Shown: in pieces, positions 12,792-23,678 of the stretch | How the letters are laid out: each line of letters opens with the position of its first letter | Numbering within the stretch: position 1 is the stretch's first letter | Assembly: GCF_900105755.1 (NCBI RefSeq) | Contig: NZ_FNTQ01000001.1 | Coordinates: 2,604,001 to 2,668,000 of the forward strand | Length of the DNA stretch: 64,000 nt | From: Streptomyces sp. Ag109_O5-10 | Lineage (GTDB): Bacteria; Actinomycetota; Actinomycetes; Streptomycetales; Streptomycetaceae | Direction: 5' to 3' | Notes under the pieces: model-generated | What the model saw: only the letters and a program-made list of their open reading frames with translations | Told to the model about the DNA's origin: nothing | Database searches by the model: none | Made by a program: the position numbers and the translations under genes

Positions 12792-13028
12792 ATGTTCCGT
12801 CGGCGCGAACCGGTTCCGTTCGCCTTCCTCGCCGAAGCCGACAGGTTCCGGAGCAATGTGGCCCCTCCGCCCCGTCAGCGGTCGTCCGTGAGTCAGATAG
12901 CCGGGCGATGGCTGCTCGGGCTGACCATCGTGGCCGGGCTCGTGGGCTCGCTGGTGCTCGGCATGCCGGCGCTGTCCACGCCGTCCGGCTCGGGAACCCA
13001 GCAGTCGCAGGCCTCTCAGGGGCGCTGA
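12792..13028 (+). CDS. Small single-pass membrane protein
   Basis: 78 residues from an ATG 11 nt after GAAAGGGG; an earlier in-frame ATG at 12750 has no ribosome site. A basic N-terminus (MFRRREPVPF) is followed by a proline-rich linker, one transmembrane segment (WLLGLTIVAGLVGSLVLGM) and a short Ser/Gln-rich tail. No family recognised. It is read divergently from thyX. Confidence 0.75.
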   Translation: MFRRREPVPFAFLAEADRFRSNVAPPPRQRSSVSQIAGRWLLGLTIVAGLVGSLVLGMPALSTPSGSGTQQSQASQGR

Positions 13029-13118
13029 CTCTTCCGGACCCCCGTGAGTGGTGGGCGGGAACACGGGCGGATAGCCTCACCGGGCACAGCCCATGCATGG
13101 ATTGAGTGAGGACCAGCC

Positions 13119-13673
13119 GTGCCCCTGCCCTTCCTGATGGCCGACCGCACCGACGACGCGGCACTCGACGACGCCCTGCCCCACGACGACCGCCATCGCT
13201 GGCGGCGCCCCTACCGGCCCGGGCCGTGGCGGGTCGGCGGAGCCGCCCTGTGGCTGCTGCTCGCCTCGTTCGTGCTGTTCGCGGCGGTCGCGCTGGCCCT
13301 GACCGGCTCGCCGTCCTCCGCCGTGACGGTACTCGGCATCGCCCTGCTGATCATCGCCGCCGCACTGCGGATACTGCGCATGGGCGTGTGGGTGAGCGCG
13401 CACGGAGTGCGCCAGGTGGGTCTGCTGTACACGCGGACGGTGCCCTGGAAGCGGGTCGTCGAGGTGCGGACGGCGCAGCAGCCGGTGCGGTGGCTGGGCC
13501 TGCCGCGGACCGTGCAGGGGCAGGCGCTGACGCTGGTGCGCAAGGACCGTGCCCCAGCGGACACCGAGCCGTTGCTGACCACGCACGGGATGGACTTCGT
13601 GGGCCGGGCGTCGGCCTTCGACCGGGCGGCGGACGTGGTGGAGGCGTGGGCGGCGGAGTACCGGCGCGGCTAG
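13119..13673 (+). CDS. Membrane protein with bacterial PH-like domain
   Basis: 184 residues from a GTG preceded by GAGTGAGGA. Two transmembrane helices lie at about residues 43-62 and 68-85, followed by a cytoplasmic-type domain (RMGVWVSAHGVRQVGLLYTR, then VPWKRVVEV) that resembles the PH-like domain found in many actinobacterial membrane proteins. Function unknown. It may be co-transcribed with the preceding small membrane protein (90-nt gap). Confidence 0.8.
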   Translation: MPLPFLMADRTDDAALDDALPHDDRHRWRRPYRPGPWRVGGAALWLLLASFVLFAAVALALTGSPSSAVTVLGIALLIIAAALRILRMGVWVSAHGVRQVGLLYTRTVPWKRVVEVRTAQQPVRWLGLPRTVQGQALTLVRKDRAPADTEPLLTTHGMDFVGRASAFDRAADVVEAWAAEYRRG

Positions 13674-13727
13674 CTCCGCGAGCAGCTCCGCCGACAGCGC
13701 GGTGATGTGCCGGGTGCCGGGTGCGGC

Positions 13728-13800
13728 GCCGTTGTGGCTGGTCGCGCGGATCTCCCCCAGCCTTCGGCCGGCGACCCCCAGCGCCCCTTACGGGGCGCGT
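13728..13800 (+). repeat. Copy of dispersed GGCTGGTCGCGCGG repeat (interrupted)
   Basis: Contains GTTGTGGCTGGTCGCGCGG and, about 40 nt later, GCGCCCCTTACGGGGCGCG. Other copies in the window have these two halves adjacent, so this copy carries extra bases between them. It lies between convergent genes and its end overlaps the 3' end of the TPR-like gene. Confidence 0.6.
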
Positions 13801-14237
13801 CTGCCGTCGCGCAGGGCGATGGCGCGCTGCATCGCCTTGCGGGCGCGCGGGGTGTCGCGGGCGTCGTGGTAGGCGACGGCGAGCCGGAACCAGCTGCGCC
13901 AGTCGTCGGGGGCGGCCTCGGTCTCGGCCTTGCGCTTGGCGAAGACCTCGTCGGCCGAGTCCCGGTCGATGCGGCCGCCGGGCGTGCGCTTCAGCTCGTC
14001 CACGGGCAGGCCGCCCTCGGCGTCGAGTTCGGCGGCGAGGGCGTTGGCCCTGCGGACGAACTGGGTGTTCTTCCACAGGAACCACAGGCCGATGACCGGC
14101 AGGATCAGCACCGCCACCCCGAAGGTGACGGTGAGGACCGTGCCGGCCTGGATGAGCATCACGCCCCGGCTGCCGACCAGGACGAAGTAGAAGAGGAGGA
14201 CGGCGGCCGTGAGGGCGTAGGAGAGCTTCGCGCGCAT
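13788..14237 (-). CDS. Membrane protein with TPR-like C-terminus
   Basis: 149 residues. Two hydrophobic segments at about 8-28 and 34-55 are followed by an acidic, helical C-terminal part with a tetratricopeptide-like stretch (WRSWFRLAVAYHDARDTPRA). Function unknown. It starts 14 nt after dapB and is the last gene of the rpsO-pnp-peptidase-dapB series. Confidence 0.8.
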   Translation of the reverse strand: MRAKLSYALTAAVLLFYFVLVGSRGVMLIQAGTVLTVTFGVAVLILPVIGLWFLWKNTQFVRRANALAAELDAEGGLPVDELKRTPGGRIDRDSADEVFAKRKAETEAAPDDWRSWFRLAVAYHDARDTPRARKAMQRAIALRDGRRAP

Positions 14238-14251
14238 GTCGTTCTGCCGGT

Positions 14252-15019
<768 letters not shown>

Positions 15020-15033
15020 TTACCGGTGGTGTG

Positions 15034-16413
15034 TCAGGCGACGGCGTCGTGCAGGCGTGCGGCCTGTTTGTCCTTGAGCGGGCCGATGACCGACAGCGAC
15101 GGGCGCTGTCCCAGGATGTCGCGGGCGACCGAGCGGACCTCGTCCGGGGTCACGGCCGCTATCCGGGCCAGCATGTCGTCGACGGACATCTGCTCGCCCC
15201 AGCACAGTTCGCTCTTGCCGATACGGTTCATCAGCGCACCGGTGTCCTCCAGGCCGAGGACCGTGGAGCCCTGCAGCTGGCCGATGGCACGCCCTATCTC
15301 CTCGTCCGGCAGGCCGTGCGCGGCGACCTGGTCGAGTTCGTCCCGGCAGATCTTGAGCACGTCGTGCACCTGCGAGGGCCGGCAGCCCGCGTAGACGCCG
15401 AACAGGCCGCAGTCGGCGAAGCCCGAGGTGTACGAGTACACGCTGTAGGCCAGGCCGCGCTTCTCGCGGACCTCCTGGAAGAGCCGGGAGGACATGCCGC
15501 CGCCGAGGGCGGTGTTGAGCACGCCCAGCGCCCAGCGGCGGTCGTCGGTGCGGGCGAGGCCGGGCATGCCGAGGACGACGTGCGCCTGCTCGGTCTTGCG
15601 GCCGAGGAGTTCGACGCGGCCCGCGGTGCGGATGGTGCGGCTGCCGTCGCGCGGGGCGATGGGCTGCGCGTCGGAGCTCTTGAGGGCGCCGGACTTCTCG
15701 AAGGCCGCGCGGACCTGTCGTACGACCTTGTTGTGGTCGATGTTGCCCGCGGCCGCGACCACCAGGTGGGTGGGGTCGTAGTGCTTCTTGTAGAAGCGGC
15801 GGATGCGGTCGGCGGTCAGGGCGTTGACCGTGTCGACCGTGCCGAGGACCGGGCGGCCGAGGGCGTTGTCGCCGAACATGGTGTGCGCGAACAGGTCGTG
15901 CACGCAGTCGCCCGGGTCGTCCTCGGTCATCGCGATCTCCTCGAGGATCGCGCCGCGCTCGACGTTGACGTCGTCCTCGAGGATCAGGGAGCCCGTGAGC
16001 ATGTCGCAGACGACGTCGATGGCGAGCGGCAGGTCGGTGTCGAGCACGCGCGCGTAGTAGCACGTGTACTCCTTCGCCGTGAACGCGTTCATCTCGCCGC
16101 CGACCGCGTCGATGGCGGAGGAGATGTCCAGCGCGCTGCGCCGGGTCGTGCCCTTGAAGAGCAGGTGCTCCAGGTAGTGGGTGGCGCCGTTCAGCGCTGG
16201 CGTCTCGTCACGGGAGCCGACGTGGGCCCAGATGCCGAAGGTCGCGGAGCGGACCGAGGGCAGGGTCTCGGTGACGACGCGCAGTCCGCCGGGGAGGGTG
16301 GTCTTGCGGACCGTGCCGATGCCGTTCTCACCCTTGATCAGGGTTTGGGTACGGGCGACGGCCCGCGCCTCCGAGGAGGTGCGGGCCGTCGTCGTAGAGC
16401 TGCTCGACGTCAC
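15034..16413 (-). CDS. M16-family zinc metallopeptidase
   Basis: 459 residues from a GTG overlapping the pnp stop (GTGA), which suggests translational coupling. The inverted zinc motif HYLEH lies at residues 79-83, with the distal glutamate expected in the following helix (EYTCYYARV region). Length fits the processing-peptidase/PepR type that follows pnp in many bacteria. Substrate not evident. Confidence 0.92.
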   Translation of the reverse strand: MTSSSSTTTARTSSEARAVARTQTLIKGENGIGTVRKTTLPGGLRVVTETLPSVRSATFGIWAHVGSRDETPALNGATHYLEHLLFKGTTRRSALDISSAIDAVGGEMNAFTAKEYTCYYARVLDTDLPLAIDVVCDMLTGSLILEDDVNVERGAILEEIAMTEDDPGDCVHDLFAHTMFGDNALGRPVLGTVDTVNALTADRIRRFYKKHYDPTHLVVAAAGNIDHNKVVRQVRAAFEKSGALKSSDAQPIAPRDGSRTIRTAGRVELLGRKTEQAHVVLGMPGLARTDDRRWALGVLNTALGGGMSSRLFQEVREKRGLAYSVYSYTSGFADCGLFGVYAGCRPSQVHDVLKICRDELDQVAAHGLPDEEIGRAIGQLQGSTVLGLEDTGALMNRIGKSELCWGEQMSVDDMLARIAAVTPDEVRSVARDILGQRPSLSVIGPLKDKQAARLHDAVA

Positions 16414-18635
16414 TTGTCGGTGTCGTCCTTTGCGTCCTCGGAGGAGGCCTCTTCCTCGCCCTCGATCACGGGGATGAGGGAGAGCTTGCCGCGGGAGTCG
16501 ATCTCGGCGATCTCGACCTGGACCTTCTGGCCCACGCCGAGGACGTCCTCGACGTTCTCCACGCGCTTGCCGCCGGCGAGCTTGCGGATCTGCGAGATGT
16601 GCAGCAGACCGTCCTTGCCGGGGAGGAGGGAGACGAAGGCGCCGAACGTCGTCGTCTTCACGACCGTGCCCAGGTAGCGCTCGCCGACCTCGGGCATCGT
16701 CGGGTTGGCGATGCCGTTGATGGTGGCGCGGGCGGCCTCGGCGGACGGGCCGTCGGCGGCACCGATGTAGATGGTGCCGTCGTCCTCGATGGTGATCTCG
16801 GCGCCGGTGTCCTCCTGGATCTGGTTGATCATCTTGCCCTTGGGGCCGATGACCTCGCCGATCTTGTCCACGGGGATCTTTACGGTGATGATCCGCGGGG
16901 CGTTCGGGGACATCTCGTCCGGCTTGTCGATCGCTTCCATCATCACGTCGAGGATGTGGAGGCGGGCGTCCCGGGCCTGCTTGAGGGCGGCGGCCAGGAC
17001 GGAGGCCGGGATGCCGTCCAGCTTGGTGTCGAGCTGGAGGGCGGTCACGAACTCCTTGGTGCCGGCGACCTTGAAGTCCATGTCACCGAAGGCGTCCTCC
17101 GCACCGAGGATGTCGGTGAGGGTGACGTAGTGCGTCTCGCCGTCGACCTCCTGGGAGATCAGGCCCATGGCGATACCGGCGACCGGGGCCTTCAGCGGCA
17201 CACCGGCGTTCAGCAGCGACATGGTGGAGGCGCAGACCGACCCCATGGACGTCGAGCCGTTGGAGCCGAGGGCCTCGGAGACCTGGCGGATCGCGTAGGG
17301 GAACTCCTCGCGGGCCGGCAGGACCGGGACCAGGGCGCGCTCGGCGAGGGCGCCGTGACCGATCTCGCGGCGCTTCGGGGAGCCGACGCGGCCGGTCTCG
17401 CCGGTGGAGTACGGCGGGAAGTTGTAGTTGTGCATGTAGCGCTTGCGGGTCACCGGGGAGAGGGTGTCCAGCTGCTGCTCCATCCGGAGCATGTTCAGGG
17501 TGGTGACGCCCAGGATCTGGGTCTCGCCACGCTCGAACAGCGCCGAGCCGTGCACGCGCGGGATGGCCTCGACCTCGGCGGCGAGCGTACGGATGTCCGT
17601 GACGCCGCGGCCGTCGATGCGCTTCTTCTCCTTGATCACGCGCTCGCGGACCAGCTGCTTGGTGAGCGCGCGGTACGCGGCGGAGATCTCCTTCTCGCGG
17701 CCCTCGAACTCCGGGAGCAGCTTCTCGGCGGCCAGGCCCTTGACGCGGTCCAGCTCGGCCTCGCGCTCCTGCTTGCCCGCGATGGTCAGCGCGGAGGCGA
17801 GCTCCGGGCGGACGGCGGCGGACAGCGCCTCCAGGACGTCGTCCTGGTAGTCGAGGAAGATCGGGAACTCGCCGGTCGGCTTGGCGGCCTTGGCGGCGAG
17901 GTCGGCCTGGGCCTTGCAGAGGACCTTGATGAAGGGCTTCGCGGCGTCCAGGCCGGCGGCCACTACGTCCTCGGTCGGCGCCTCGGCGCCGCCCTTGACC
18001 AGCTGGATGGTCTTCTCGGTGGCCTCGGCCTCGACCATCATGATCGCGACGTCGCCGTCCTCCAGGACACGGCCGGCGACGACCATGTCGAAGACGGCGT
18101 CCTCGAGCTCGGTGTGCGTCGGGAACGCGACCCACTGGCCGTTGATCAGCGCGACGCGGACGCCGCCGATCGGGCCGGAGAAGGGCAGACCGGCCAGCTG
18201 GGTGGACGCGGACGCGGCGTTGATCGCGACGACGTCGTACAGGTGGTCGGGGTTGAGCGCCATGATGGTGGCGACGACCTGGATCTCGTTGCGCAGGCCC
18301 TTCTTGAAGGACGGGCGCAGCGGGCGGTCGATCAGACGGCAGGTGAGGATCGCGTCCTCGCTCGGCCGGCCCTCACGGCGGAAGAAGGAACCCGGGATCT
18401 TGCCGGCGGCGTACATCCGCTCCTCGACGTCCACCGTGAGGGGGAAGAAGTCGAGCTGGTCCTTGGGGTTCTTGGAGGCGGTGGTGGCCGACAGCACCAT
18501 GGTGTCGTCGTCCAGATACGCCACGGCGGAGCCGGCGGCCTGCTTGGCCAGGCGGCCCGTCTCGAAGCGGATGGTGCGGGTGCCGAAGGCGCCGTTGTCG
18601 ATGACGGCCTCGGCGTAGTGGGTCTCGTTCTCCAC
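16410..18635 (-). CDS. pnp: Polyribonucleotide nucleotidyltransferase (PNPase)
   Basis: 741 residues from the GTG at 18635 (reads [11 protein letters not shown]), eight bases after GGAGAAA; the frame is open further upstream but lacks a start with a ribosome site. Two RNase PH domains, then KH ([11 protein letters not shown]) and S1 ([18 protein letters not shown]) RNA-binding domains, ending in an acidic tail. PNPase degrades RNA phosphorolytically from the 3' end, and in Streptomyces it is also the RNA 3'-tailing enzyme. It follows rpsO, with an intergenic hairpin between them. Confidence 0.97.
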   Translation of the reverse strand: MENETHYAEAVIDNGAFGTRTIRFETGRLAKQAAGSAVAYLDDDTMVLSATTASKNPKDQLDFFPLTVDVEERMYAAGKIPGSFFRREGRPSEDAILTCRLIDRPLRPSFKKGLRNEIQVVATIMALNPDHLYDVVAINAASASTQLAGLPFSGPIGGVRVALINGQWVAFPTHTELEDAVFDMVVAGRVLEDGDVAIMMVEAEATEKTIQLVKGGAEAPTEDVVAAGLDAAKPFIKVLCKAQADLAAKAAKPTGEFPIFLDYQDDVLEALSAAVRPELASALTIAGKQEREAELDRVKGLAAEKLLPEFEGREKEISAAYRALTKQLVRERVIKEKKRIDGRGVTDIRTLAAEVEAIPRVHGSALFERGETQILGVTTLNMLRMEQQLDTLSPVTRKRYMHNYNFPPYSTGETGRVGSPKRREIGHGALAERALVPVLPAREEFPYAIRQVSEALGSNGSTSMGSVCASTMSLLNAGVPLKAPVAGIAMGLISQEVDGETHYVTLTDILGAEDAFGDMDFKVAGTKEFVTALQLDTKLDGIPASVLAAALKQARDARLHILDVMMEAIDKPDEMSPNAPRIITVKIPVDKIGEVIGPKGKMINQIQEDTGAEITIEDDGTIYIGAADGPSAEAARATINGIANPTMPEVGERYLGTVVKTTTFGAFVSLLPGKDGLLHISQIRKLAGGKRVENVEDVLGVGQKVQVEIAEIDSRGKLSLIPVIEGEEEASSEDAKDDTDK

Positions 18636-18927
18636 TAGCGTTTTCTCCGTTACTTTCGTCTGCGTTACGTCTTTTGTCCTGATCCGCCCGTGTGGCGGGA
18701 GGACGGTTGCGGAGAAGCGCGCCGTGCTGTGCGGGCCGGTCTTCGATCGAAGCACCCGGGGCTCGCTTCCCCCCGGGGGCCACTACCGAGGACCGGCGGC
18801 GGCTTGGGTGCGCTTCTCCTTCTTCGTGTCCTGCTGTGTCAGCTGTCGTGCTGTGTCGTGCGTATTGCGTTGTGCTACCACACTACAAAGCGTGAGTGAC
18901 ACTCCGCACGTTTCCGCACGTACGGCA

Positions 18928-18969
18928 AAGGGAGCGGCCCCGGGGTGTCTCTCCGGGAACCGCTCCCTT
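18928..18969 (-). promoter_or_regulatory. rpsO-pnp intergenic hairpin
   Basis: Arms 18928-18937 (AAGGGAGCGG) and 18960-18969 pair perfectly, with a smaller inner stem. It starts 9 nt past the rpsO stop. In S. coelicolor an equivalent rpsO-pnp hairpin is, as I recall, an RNase III cleavage site that controls pnp; it may also act as a partial terminator. Confidence 0.75.
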
Positions 18970-18978
18970 CACGGCGTC

Positions 18979-19266
18979 TTACTTGGCGCCCGCCGCACCG
19001 CGGCGGATGCCCAGGCGGTCGACCAGCGCACGGAAGCGCTGGATGTCCTTCTTCGCCAGGTACTGCAGGAGGCGACGGCGCTGACCGACCAGGATCAGCA
19101 GACCACGACGGGAGTGGTGGTCGTGCTTGTGGGTCTTGAGGTGCTCCGTCAGGTCGGAGATCCGACGGGACAGCAGAGCGACCTGGACCTCGGGGGAGCC
19201 GGTGTCACCCTCCTTGGTACCGAACTCGGAGATGATCTGCTTCTTCACTGCGGCGTCGAGCGACAC
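18979..19266 (-). CDS. rpsO: 30S ribosomal protein S15
   Basis: 95 residues from a GTG preceded by GAGGAGT. Typical S15 sequence: [17 protein letters not shown], then [17 protein letters not shown] and [10 protein letters not shown]. It binds the central domain of 16S rRNA. It opens the rpsO-pnp-M16-dapB operon. Confidence 0.98.
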   Translation of the reverse strand: MSLDAAVKKQIISEFGTKEGDTGSPEVQVALLSRRISDLTEHLKTHKHDHHSRRGLLILVGQRRRLLQYLAKKDIQRFRALVDRLGIRRGAAGAK

Positions 19267-19555
19267 TCGTACTCCTCGTAGTCTGAATGGCCACCGAGTG
19301 CCCCCGGTCTTTGTCTCGGGGGAGCTTCCGTTACTCGGGAGGCGGGGATCCGCTGGGCGCTGCCTCCAGGGTCCGCGAGGACTCCGGGGGTGCGTACACG
19401 AACGGCCGTCGTCAAGGGTACCAGTGCCGGTAGGGGGCTCCGTCCCGGGGATCAGGAAGAAGGATACGGGGCCGATGCGACCGCCAGTAGTGTGACGGTC
19501 ACAGCCCAGGGACGAGGATCACGGCCTGGGTACGACGGGAAGGGGTCGCTGCGGG

Positions 19556-19849
19556 ATGAACGAGACGGCTGAGGAGATGAAGGCGCGCAAGGAGCGGGAA
19601 CGGGACGAGCTCTACGCGCTCGACATCTCGGGCGTCGAGTGGCACTGCGCGCCCGGTACCGAGCAGGACGAGGAGCGCGTCGAGATCGCCTACCTGCCGG
19701 AGGGGGCGGTGGCCATGCGGTCGTCCCTCGACCACGACACCGTGCTGCGGTACACGGAGGCGGAGTGGCGGGCGTTCGTGCTGGGCGCGCGGGACGGTGA
19801 GTTCGACCTGGAGCCGAACGAGCGCAACGGCGGGCCGGCCGCCCAGTAG
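19556..19849 (+). CDS. DUF397-type small protein
   Basis: 97 residues, highly acidic. The C-terminal half reads like DUF397 domains of actinomycetes (VEIAYLPEGAVAMRSS, YTEAEWRAFVLGARDGEFD). Members usually sit beside an XRE-family regulator; none is present here. It diverges from rpsO and is closed by a very strong hairpin. Function unknown. Confidence 0.8.
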   Translation: MNETAEEMKARKERERDELYALDISGVEWHCAPGTEQDEERVEIAYLPEGAVAMRSSLDHDTVLRYTEAEWRAFVLGARDGEFDLEPNERNGGPAAQ

Positions 19850-19913
19850 GCGGATGCGGGAACTCGAAGGGGCGGCACGCGTGCGTGCCGCCCCTTCGAG
19901 TTCCCGCATCCGC
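19850..19913. terminator. Perfect 31-bp hairpin after the DUF397 gene
   Basis: Arms 19850-19880 and 19883-19913 are perfectly complementary over 31 bp with only 2 nt between them. It begins at the base after the stop codon. A strong terminator is the simplest reading. Confidence 0.8.
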
Positions 19914-20280
19914 CGGTCAGTTCGTCCGCCCACGACACGGAGGGGCGGGACGGCGGACGCCAACTGGTATCCGGACTGGCGGCACTTGTCCGTTTTGTTC
20001 ATCACCTGTTCGGCAATACGAAGGCTCCGCACACCACTTCAGGGCAGGGTGTGACCAGGCGGACCTCCGACGAGAGGCGGACGGGCCTGCCGAGGTGCGG
20101 CTCACGGTGATTAGGCTGGGAGGGGGGGCACGACGTCCGGACCGCGAATACGGCGTCGGCTTCCCGAGGGGGAGAGCCGGTGGATCGGACTACCTCAGAC
20201 GAATACGGATGCTGAGATCGACACGACATGGTCGTCGCGCCGGCACGGCATGAGGGTGCTCGACCACATCAGGAGGAACT
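19914..20280. other. Gene-free interval upstream of the EspI-like gene
   Basis: About 370 nt with no convincing coding frame. It should hold the promoter of the downstream gene; I do not see a clear -35/-10 pair. AGGAGG at 20270-20275 is the ribosome site of the next gene. Confidence 0.5.
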
Positions 20281-23200
20281 GTGAGCAGCGATCGGGACGG
20301 GATCCGCGGGGGCTGGGCCACACCCGGCGATGACCAGCCCGACGCGGAGTCCCTCAACGAGATGACGGGCGAGTTCACGATCGACTACGCGCCGCCCGCC
20401 TGGTACACGCAGAACGCGGCCGACGGTTCCGCGCCGGCGAGCGGCGGACCGGGCGGCTCGGGACCCGTGGGGGCGTCCGACGCCGAGAGCGGTCCGGGCG
20501 CCGGTCCCGGGCCGGGCGGTGCCGGTGCCGGTACGGCGCGTGCCGCCCAGCCTCGTTCGCCGTTCCCGCCGGGGACGCCGATCCCCGGGCTGACCCCTCC
20601 TCCGCACGCCCAGCAAGGTGGCGGGCGGCCGGGTCCCGGGGCACCCTTCACCCCGCCGACGTCTCCGCCGACGTCCGGTCCGGGCGCGCCGTTCACGCCC
20701 CCGCCGACGTCAGCTCCCGGAGCTCCGTTCACTCCACCGCCCGCTTCTCCGCCGGGCGCGCCGTTCACTCCGCCGGCCACCGCGACGCCCGGGGCGCCCT
20801 TCACGCCTCCGGCGGCTTCCCCTGCGGTGGGTGCGCCGGGCACTCCGCCGCCCGCTTCGACGCCGGGTGCGCCCTTCACCGCGCCGCCCGCGTCAACTCC
20901 CGGGGCGCCGTTCACTCCCGCGCCCGCTGCGACGCCGGGGGCTCCGTTCACCCCACCGCCCGCCGCCACGCCGGGTGCGCCGTTCACGCCCCCGGCGCCG
21001 AGCGCGGACGCCGACGCGCCGACCGCGCCGCCCAAGGCACCGTTCATCCCGGCCCCGGCCCCGGCTCCGGCCGCGCCGCCCGTCGGCGGGCCGACCGCGG
21101 TACCGCAGTTGCCGGTCGGTTTCGAGCCGCAGCCCGCCGCCGAGAAGCCGGCACCGGAGCCTGAAGAGGGCAGCGGTGACCTGGAGAGCGGTTCGACGAT
21201 GCGGTTCTCCCCCGTCGCGCTGAAGCGCGAGACGGCCGAGGCCGCCGGGCCCGTCGCCGACGAGGTGGACGAGGAGGCCGAGGCCGAGGCCAAGGCCGTC
21301 GCGCTCCCGGTGACCGAGGAGGCGGACGCCGAGGCCCCTGAGGACGCCGACAGGGAGACGATCGGGGACGGGGCGCCGAGCGACGAGTTCGAGGGCGCGG
21401 ACGCCGAGGCCGAGGCCGAGTTCGAGGCCGAGTTCGAGGCCGAGAACGATGCCAGTGCCGAAGTCGATGCCGAGGCCGAGGCGAACGGTGCGGACGAGGC
21501 GAACGGTGCGGACGAGGCGGACGAGGCGGACGAGGCGGACGACGCGGACGAGGCCGTGCGGGCAGCCGTCCCCGCGGACGACACGGACGAGGAGAAGCCC
21601 CGGGACGCGGTCGTCGTGGACGCCCATGACGAGGACGACGACAACGAGGCCGGAGCGCACTCCGAGACCGGCGACGCCGTAGCCGCCGTCGCCCCCGTCG
21701 AGCCCCCCGCCGTCCCCGCACCCCCGGCCCCGCCGCAGGATGCGCCCCCGGCTCCGGAGGACCTCGTGCCCACCGGCTGGGCTCCCCCGCCGACGCCTCC
21801 GGCGGTGGTTCCGCCGCTGCCGCCGTCGTACCAGCCCGCGGCCCCCGCGCCCGCCGCCCAGTGGCCGGTCCAGCCGGCGGCACCGGAGCCCGCGCCCGGT
21901 CAGCCGCAGCCCCAGCCCGCGGCCGCGCAGGGTCCGCAGCCGTTCCAGCCGCAGGCACCGCAGCCCGCACCCGCCGCCTGGAACCAGCCGGCGCCCCCGC
22001 AGCCCGGACAGCCGCAGCCGTACGCCGCGCAGCCCGCCGCGCCCGACGCGCAGGGCGGCTACGGCTTCCCGCAGCCGGGCGCTCCCCTCCCGCCGCCGCA
22101 GGCACCGGGCGGTTACGGCTTCCCGCAGCCCGGGCAGCCGCAGGCCCCGGTCCAGCCCGGCGGTTACGGGTTCCCGCAGCCGGGCCGGCCTCCCCAGCCG
22201 CAGGCCGCCCCGCAGGACCCGCGCGCCGCACAGGCGGCACCCCAGCAGGCGCCGCAGCACCCGCAGGCGGCCGACCCGCAGGCCTCGCAGCCCCAGCCGC
22301 CCGTCGACCCCCGGGCCGGGGCCGCCTGGCCGCAGCCCATGCAGCACGACCAGCGGCAGATGACCAACCCCGGTGCCGCGCCGCTGGGTTACACCGCCGC
22401 CGTGGAGCTGTCCTCCGACCGGCTGCTCAACAACAAGAGGCAGAAGGCGAAGAGCGGCCGGCCCGCCGCCGCGTCCTCCCGGTTCAAGATCGGTGGGAAG
22501 AAGGAGGAGGCCGAGCGGCAGCGGAAGCTGGATCTGATCCGCACGCCGGTGCTCTCCTGCTACCGGATAGCGGTGATCAGCCTCAAGGGCGGGGTCGGCA
22601 AGACCACCACGACCACCGCGCTCGGCTCCACCCTCGCCACCGAGCGCCAAGACAAGATCCTCGCCATCGACGCCAACCCGGACGCCGGCACGCTCGGCCG
22701 CCGCGTGCGCCGTGAGACCGGCGCCACCATCCGCGACCTGGTCCAGGCGATCCCGTACCTCAACTCCTACATGGACATCAGGCGGTTCACCTCGCAGGCG
22801 CCGTCCGGCCTGGAGATCATCGCCAACGACGTCGACCCGGCCGTCTCGACCACGTTCAACGACGAGGACTACCGGCGTGCGATCGACGTGCTGGGCAAGC
22901 AGTACCCGGTCATCCTCACCGACTCCGGCACCGGTCTGCTGTACAGCGCGATGCGCGGGGTGCTCGACCTCGCCGACCAGCTGATCATCATCTCGACGCC
23001 GTCGGTGGACGGGGCCAGCAGCGCGAGCACCACACTGGACTGGCTGTCCGCGCACGGGTACGCCGACCTGGTGTCGCGGTCCATCACCGTGATCTCGGGG
23101 GTCCGCGAGACCGGCAAGATGATCAAGGTCGAGGACATCGTGGCGCATTTCGAGACGCGCTGCCGGGGCGTCGTGGTCGTCCCCTTCGACGAGCACCTGT

Positions 23201-23598
23201 CCGCCGGTGCCGAGGTCGACCTCGACATGATGCGGCCGAAGGTGCGGGAGGCGTACTTCAACCTCGCGGCGATGGTCGCGGAGGACTTCGTCCGGCACCA
23301 GCAGATGCACGGCCTGTGGACCAACGACGGCAACCCGCCGCCGGTGGCCGCCCCGCCGATGCCCGGCCAGCCCCTGCCCGGCCAGCAGCCGTACGCCCCC
23401 GGCCAGCCGCAGCCGTACGCGCCGCCAGGGCAGCCCTACCCCCCGCAGCCGTACCCGCAGCAACAGCAGCCGTACCCGCAGCAGCCGCCGTACGGCCAGC
23501 CCCAGCCCGGCGCCCAGCCGTACCCGCAGCAGCCGGGATACGGCTACCCGCAGCAGCCCCCGCAGCCCCCGCAGCCCCCGCAGCCCCCGCAGCAGTAG
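20281..23598 (+). CDS. Large Pro/Ala-rich protein with MinD/ParA-type ATPase domain (EspI-like)
   Basis: 1105 residues from a GTG after AGGAGG. Residues about 120-240 hold roughly ten copies of a [13 protein letters not shown] repeat. An acidic Glu/Asp/Ala section follows (about 300-460, including several ADE repeats), then a Pro/Gln-rich section with three GGYGFPQPG repeats. The ATPase domain covers about 760-1020, with a deviant Walker [13 protein letters not shown] at 767-778, [11 protein letters not shown] and a ParA-like Walker B (VILTDSGTG). The tail is again Pro/Gln/Tyr-rich. This layout matches mycobacterial EspI (Rv3876) and Streptomyces homologues linked to ESX/type VII secretion. 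In S. coelicolor, as I remember, an ESX cluster sits between rpsO and this gene; here none is visible. The function in the absence of that cluster is unclear. Confidence 0.85.
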   Translation: MSSDRDGIRGGWATPGDDQPDAESLNEMTGEFTIDYAPPAWYTQNAADGSAPASGGPGGSGPVGASDAESGPGAGPGPGGAGAGTARAAQPRSPFPPGTPIPGLTPPPHAQQGGGRPGPGAPFTPPTSPPTSGPGAPFTPPPTSAPGAPFTPPPASPPGAPFTPPATATPGAPFTPPAASPAVGAPGTPPPASTPGAPFTAPPASTPGAPFTPAPAATPGAPFTPPPAATPGAPFTPPAPSADADAPTAPPKAPFIPAPAPAPAAPPVGGPTAVPQLPVGFEPQPAAEKPAPEPEEGSGDLESGSTMRFSPVALKRETAEAAGPVADEVDEEAEAEAKAVALPVTEEADAEAPEDADRETIGDGAPSDEFEGADAEAEAEFEAEFEAENDASAEVDAEAEANGADEANGADEADEADEADDADEAVRAAVPADDTDEEKPRDAVVVDAHDEDDDNEAGAHSETGDAVAAVAPVEPPAVPAPPAPPQDAPPAPEDLVPTGWAPPPTPPAVVPPLPPSYQPAAPAPAAQWPVQPAAPEPAPGQPQPQPAAAQGPQPFQPQAPQPAPAAWNQPAPPQPGQPQPYAAQPAAPDAQGGYGFPQPGAPLPPPQAPGGYGFPQPGQPQAPVQPGGYGFPQPGRPPQPQAAPQDPRAAQAAPQQAPQHPQAADPQASQPQPPVDPRAGAAWPQPMQHDQRQMTNPGAAPLGYTAAVELSSDRLLNNKRQKAKSGRPAAASSRFKIGGKKEEAERQRKLDLIRTPVLSCYRIAVISLKGGVGKTTTTTALGSTLATERQDKILAIDANPDAGTLGRRVRRETGATIRDLVQAIPYLNSYMDIRRFTSQAPSGLEIIANDVDPAVSTTFNDEDYRRAIDVLGKQYPVILTDSGTGLLYSAMRGVLDLADQLIIISTPSVDGASSASTTLDWLSAHGYADLVSRSITVISGVRETGKMIKVEDIVAHFETRCRGVVVVPFDEHLSAGAEVDLDMMRPKVREAYFNLAAMVAEDFVRHQQMHGLWTNDGNPPPVAAPPMPGQPLPGQQPYAPGQPQPYAPPGQPYPPQPYPQQQQPYPQQPPYGQPQPGAQPYPQQPGYGYPQQPPQPPQPPQPPQQ

Positions 23599-23604
23599 CG
23601 GGAA

Positions 23605-23650
23605 CGCCGAAGGGCGGCCGGTGCCTCTGCGCACCGGCCGCCCTTCGGCG
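23605..23650. terminator. Bidirectional terminator between EspI-like gene and ribF
   Basis: Perfect 20-bp stem (23605-23624 with 23631-23650), 6-nt loop. It lies between the convergent stops at 23598 and 23679. Confidence 0.85.
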
Positions 23651-23678
23651 TCACGCCTCTGCTGGACTCTCGGCCTGA

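Noticed and set aside
19556..23598. Complete type VII secretion locus
   Set aside because: Only the EspI-like ATPase is present; no WXG100 proteins or EccC-type ATPase are seen.
20893..23634. Minus-strand frame opposite the EspI-like gene
   Set aside because: Low-complexity Arg/Gly/Leu product with no start signal; shadow of the repeats.
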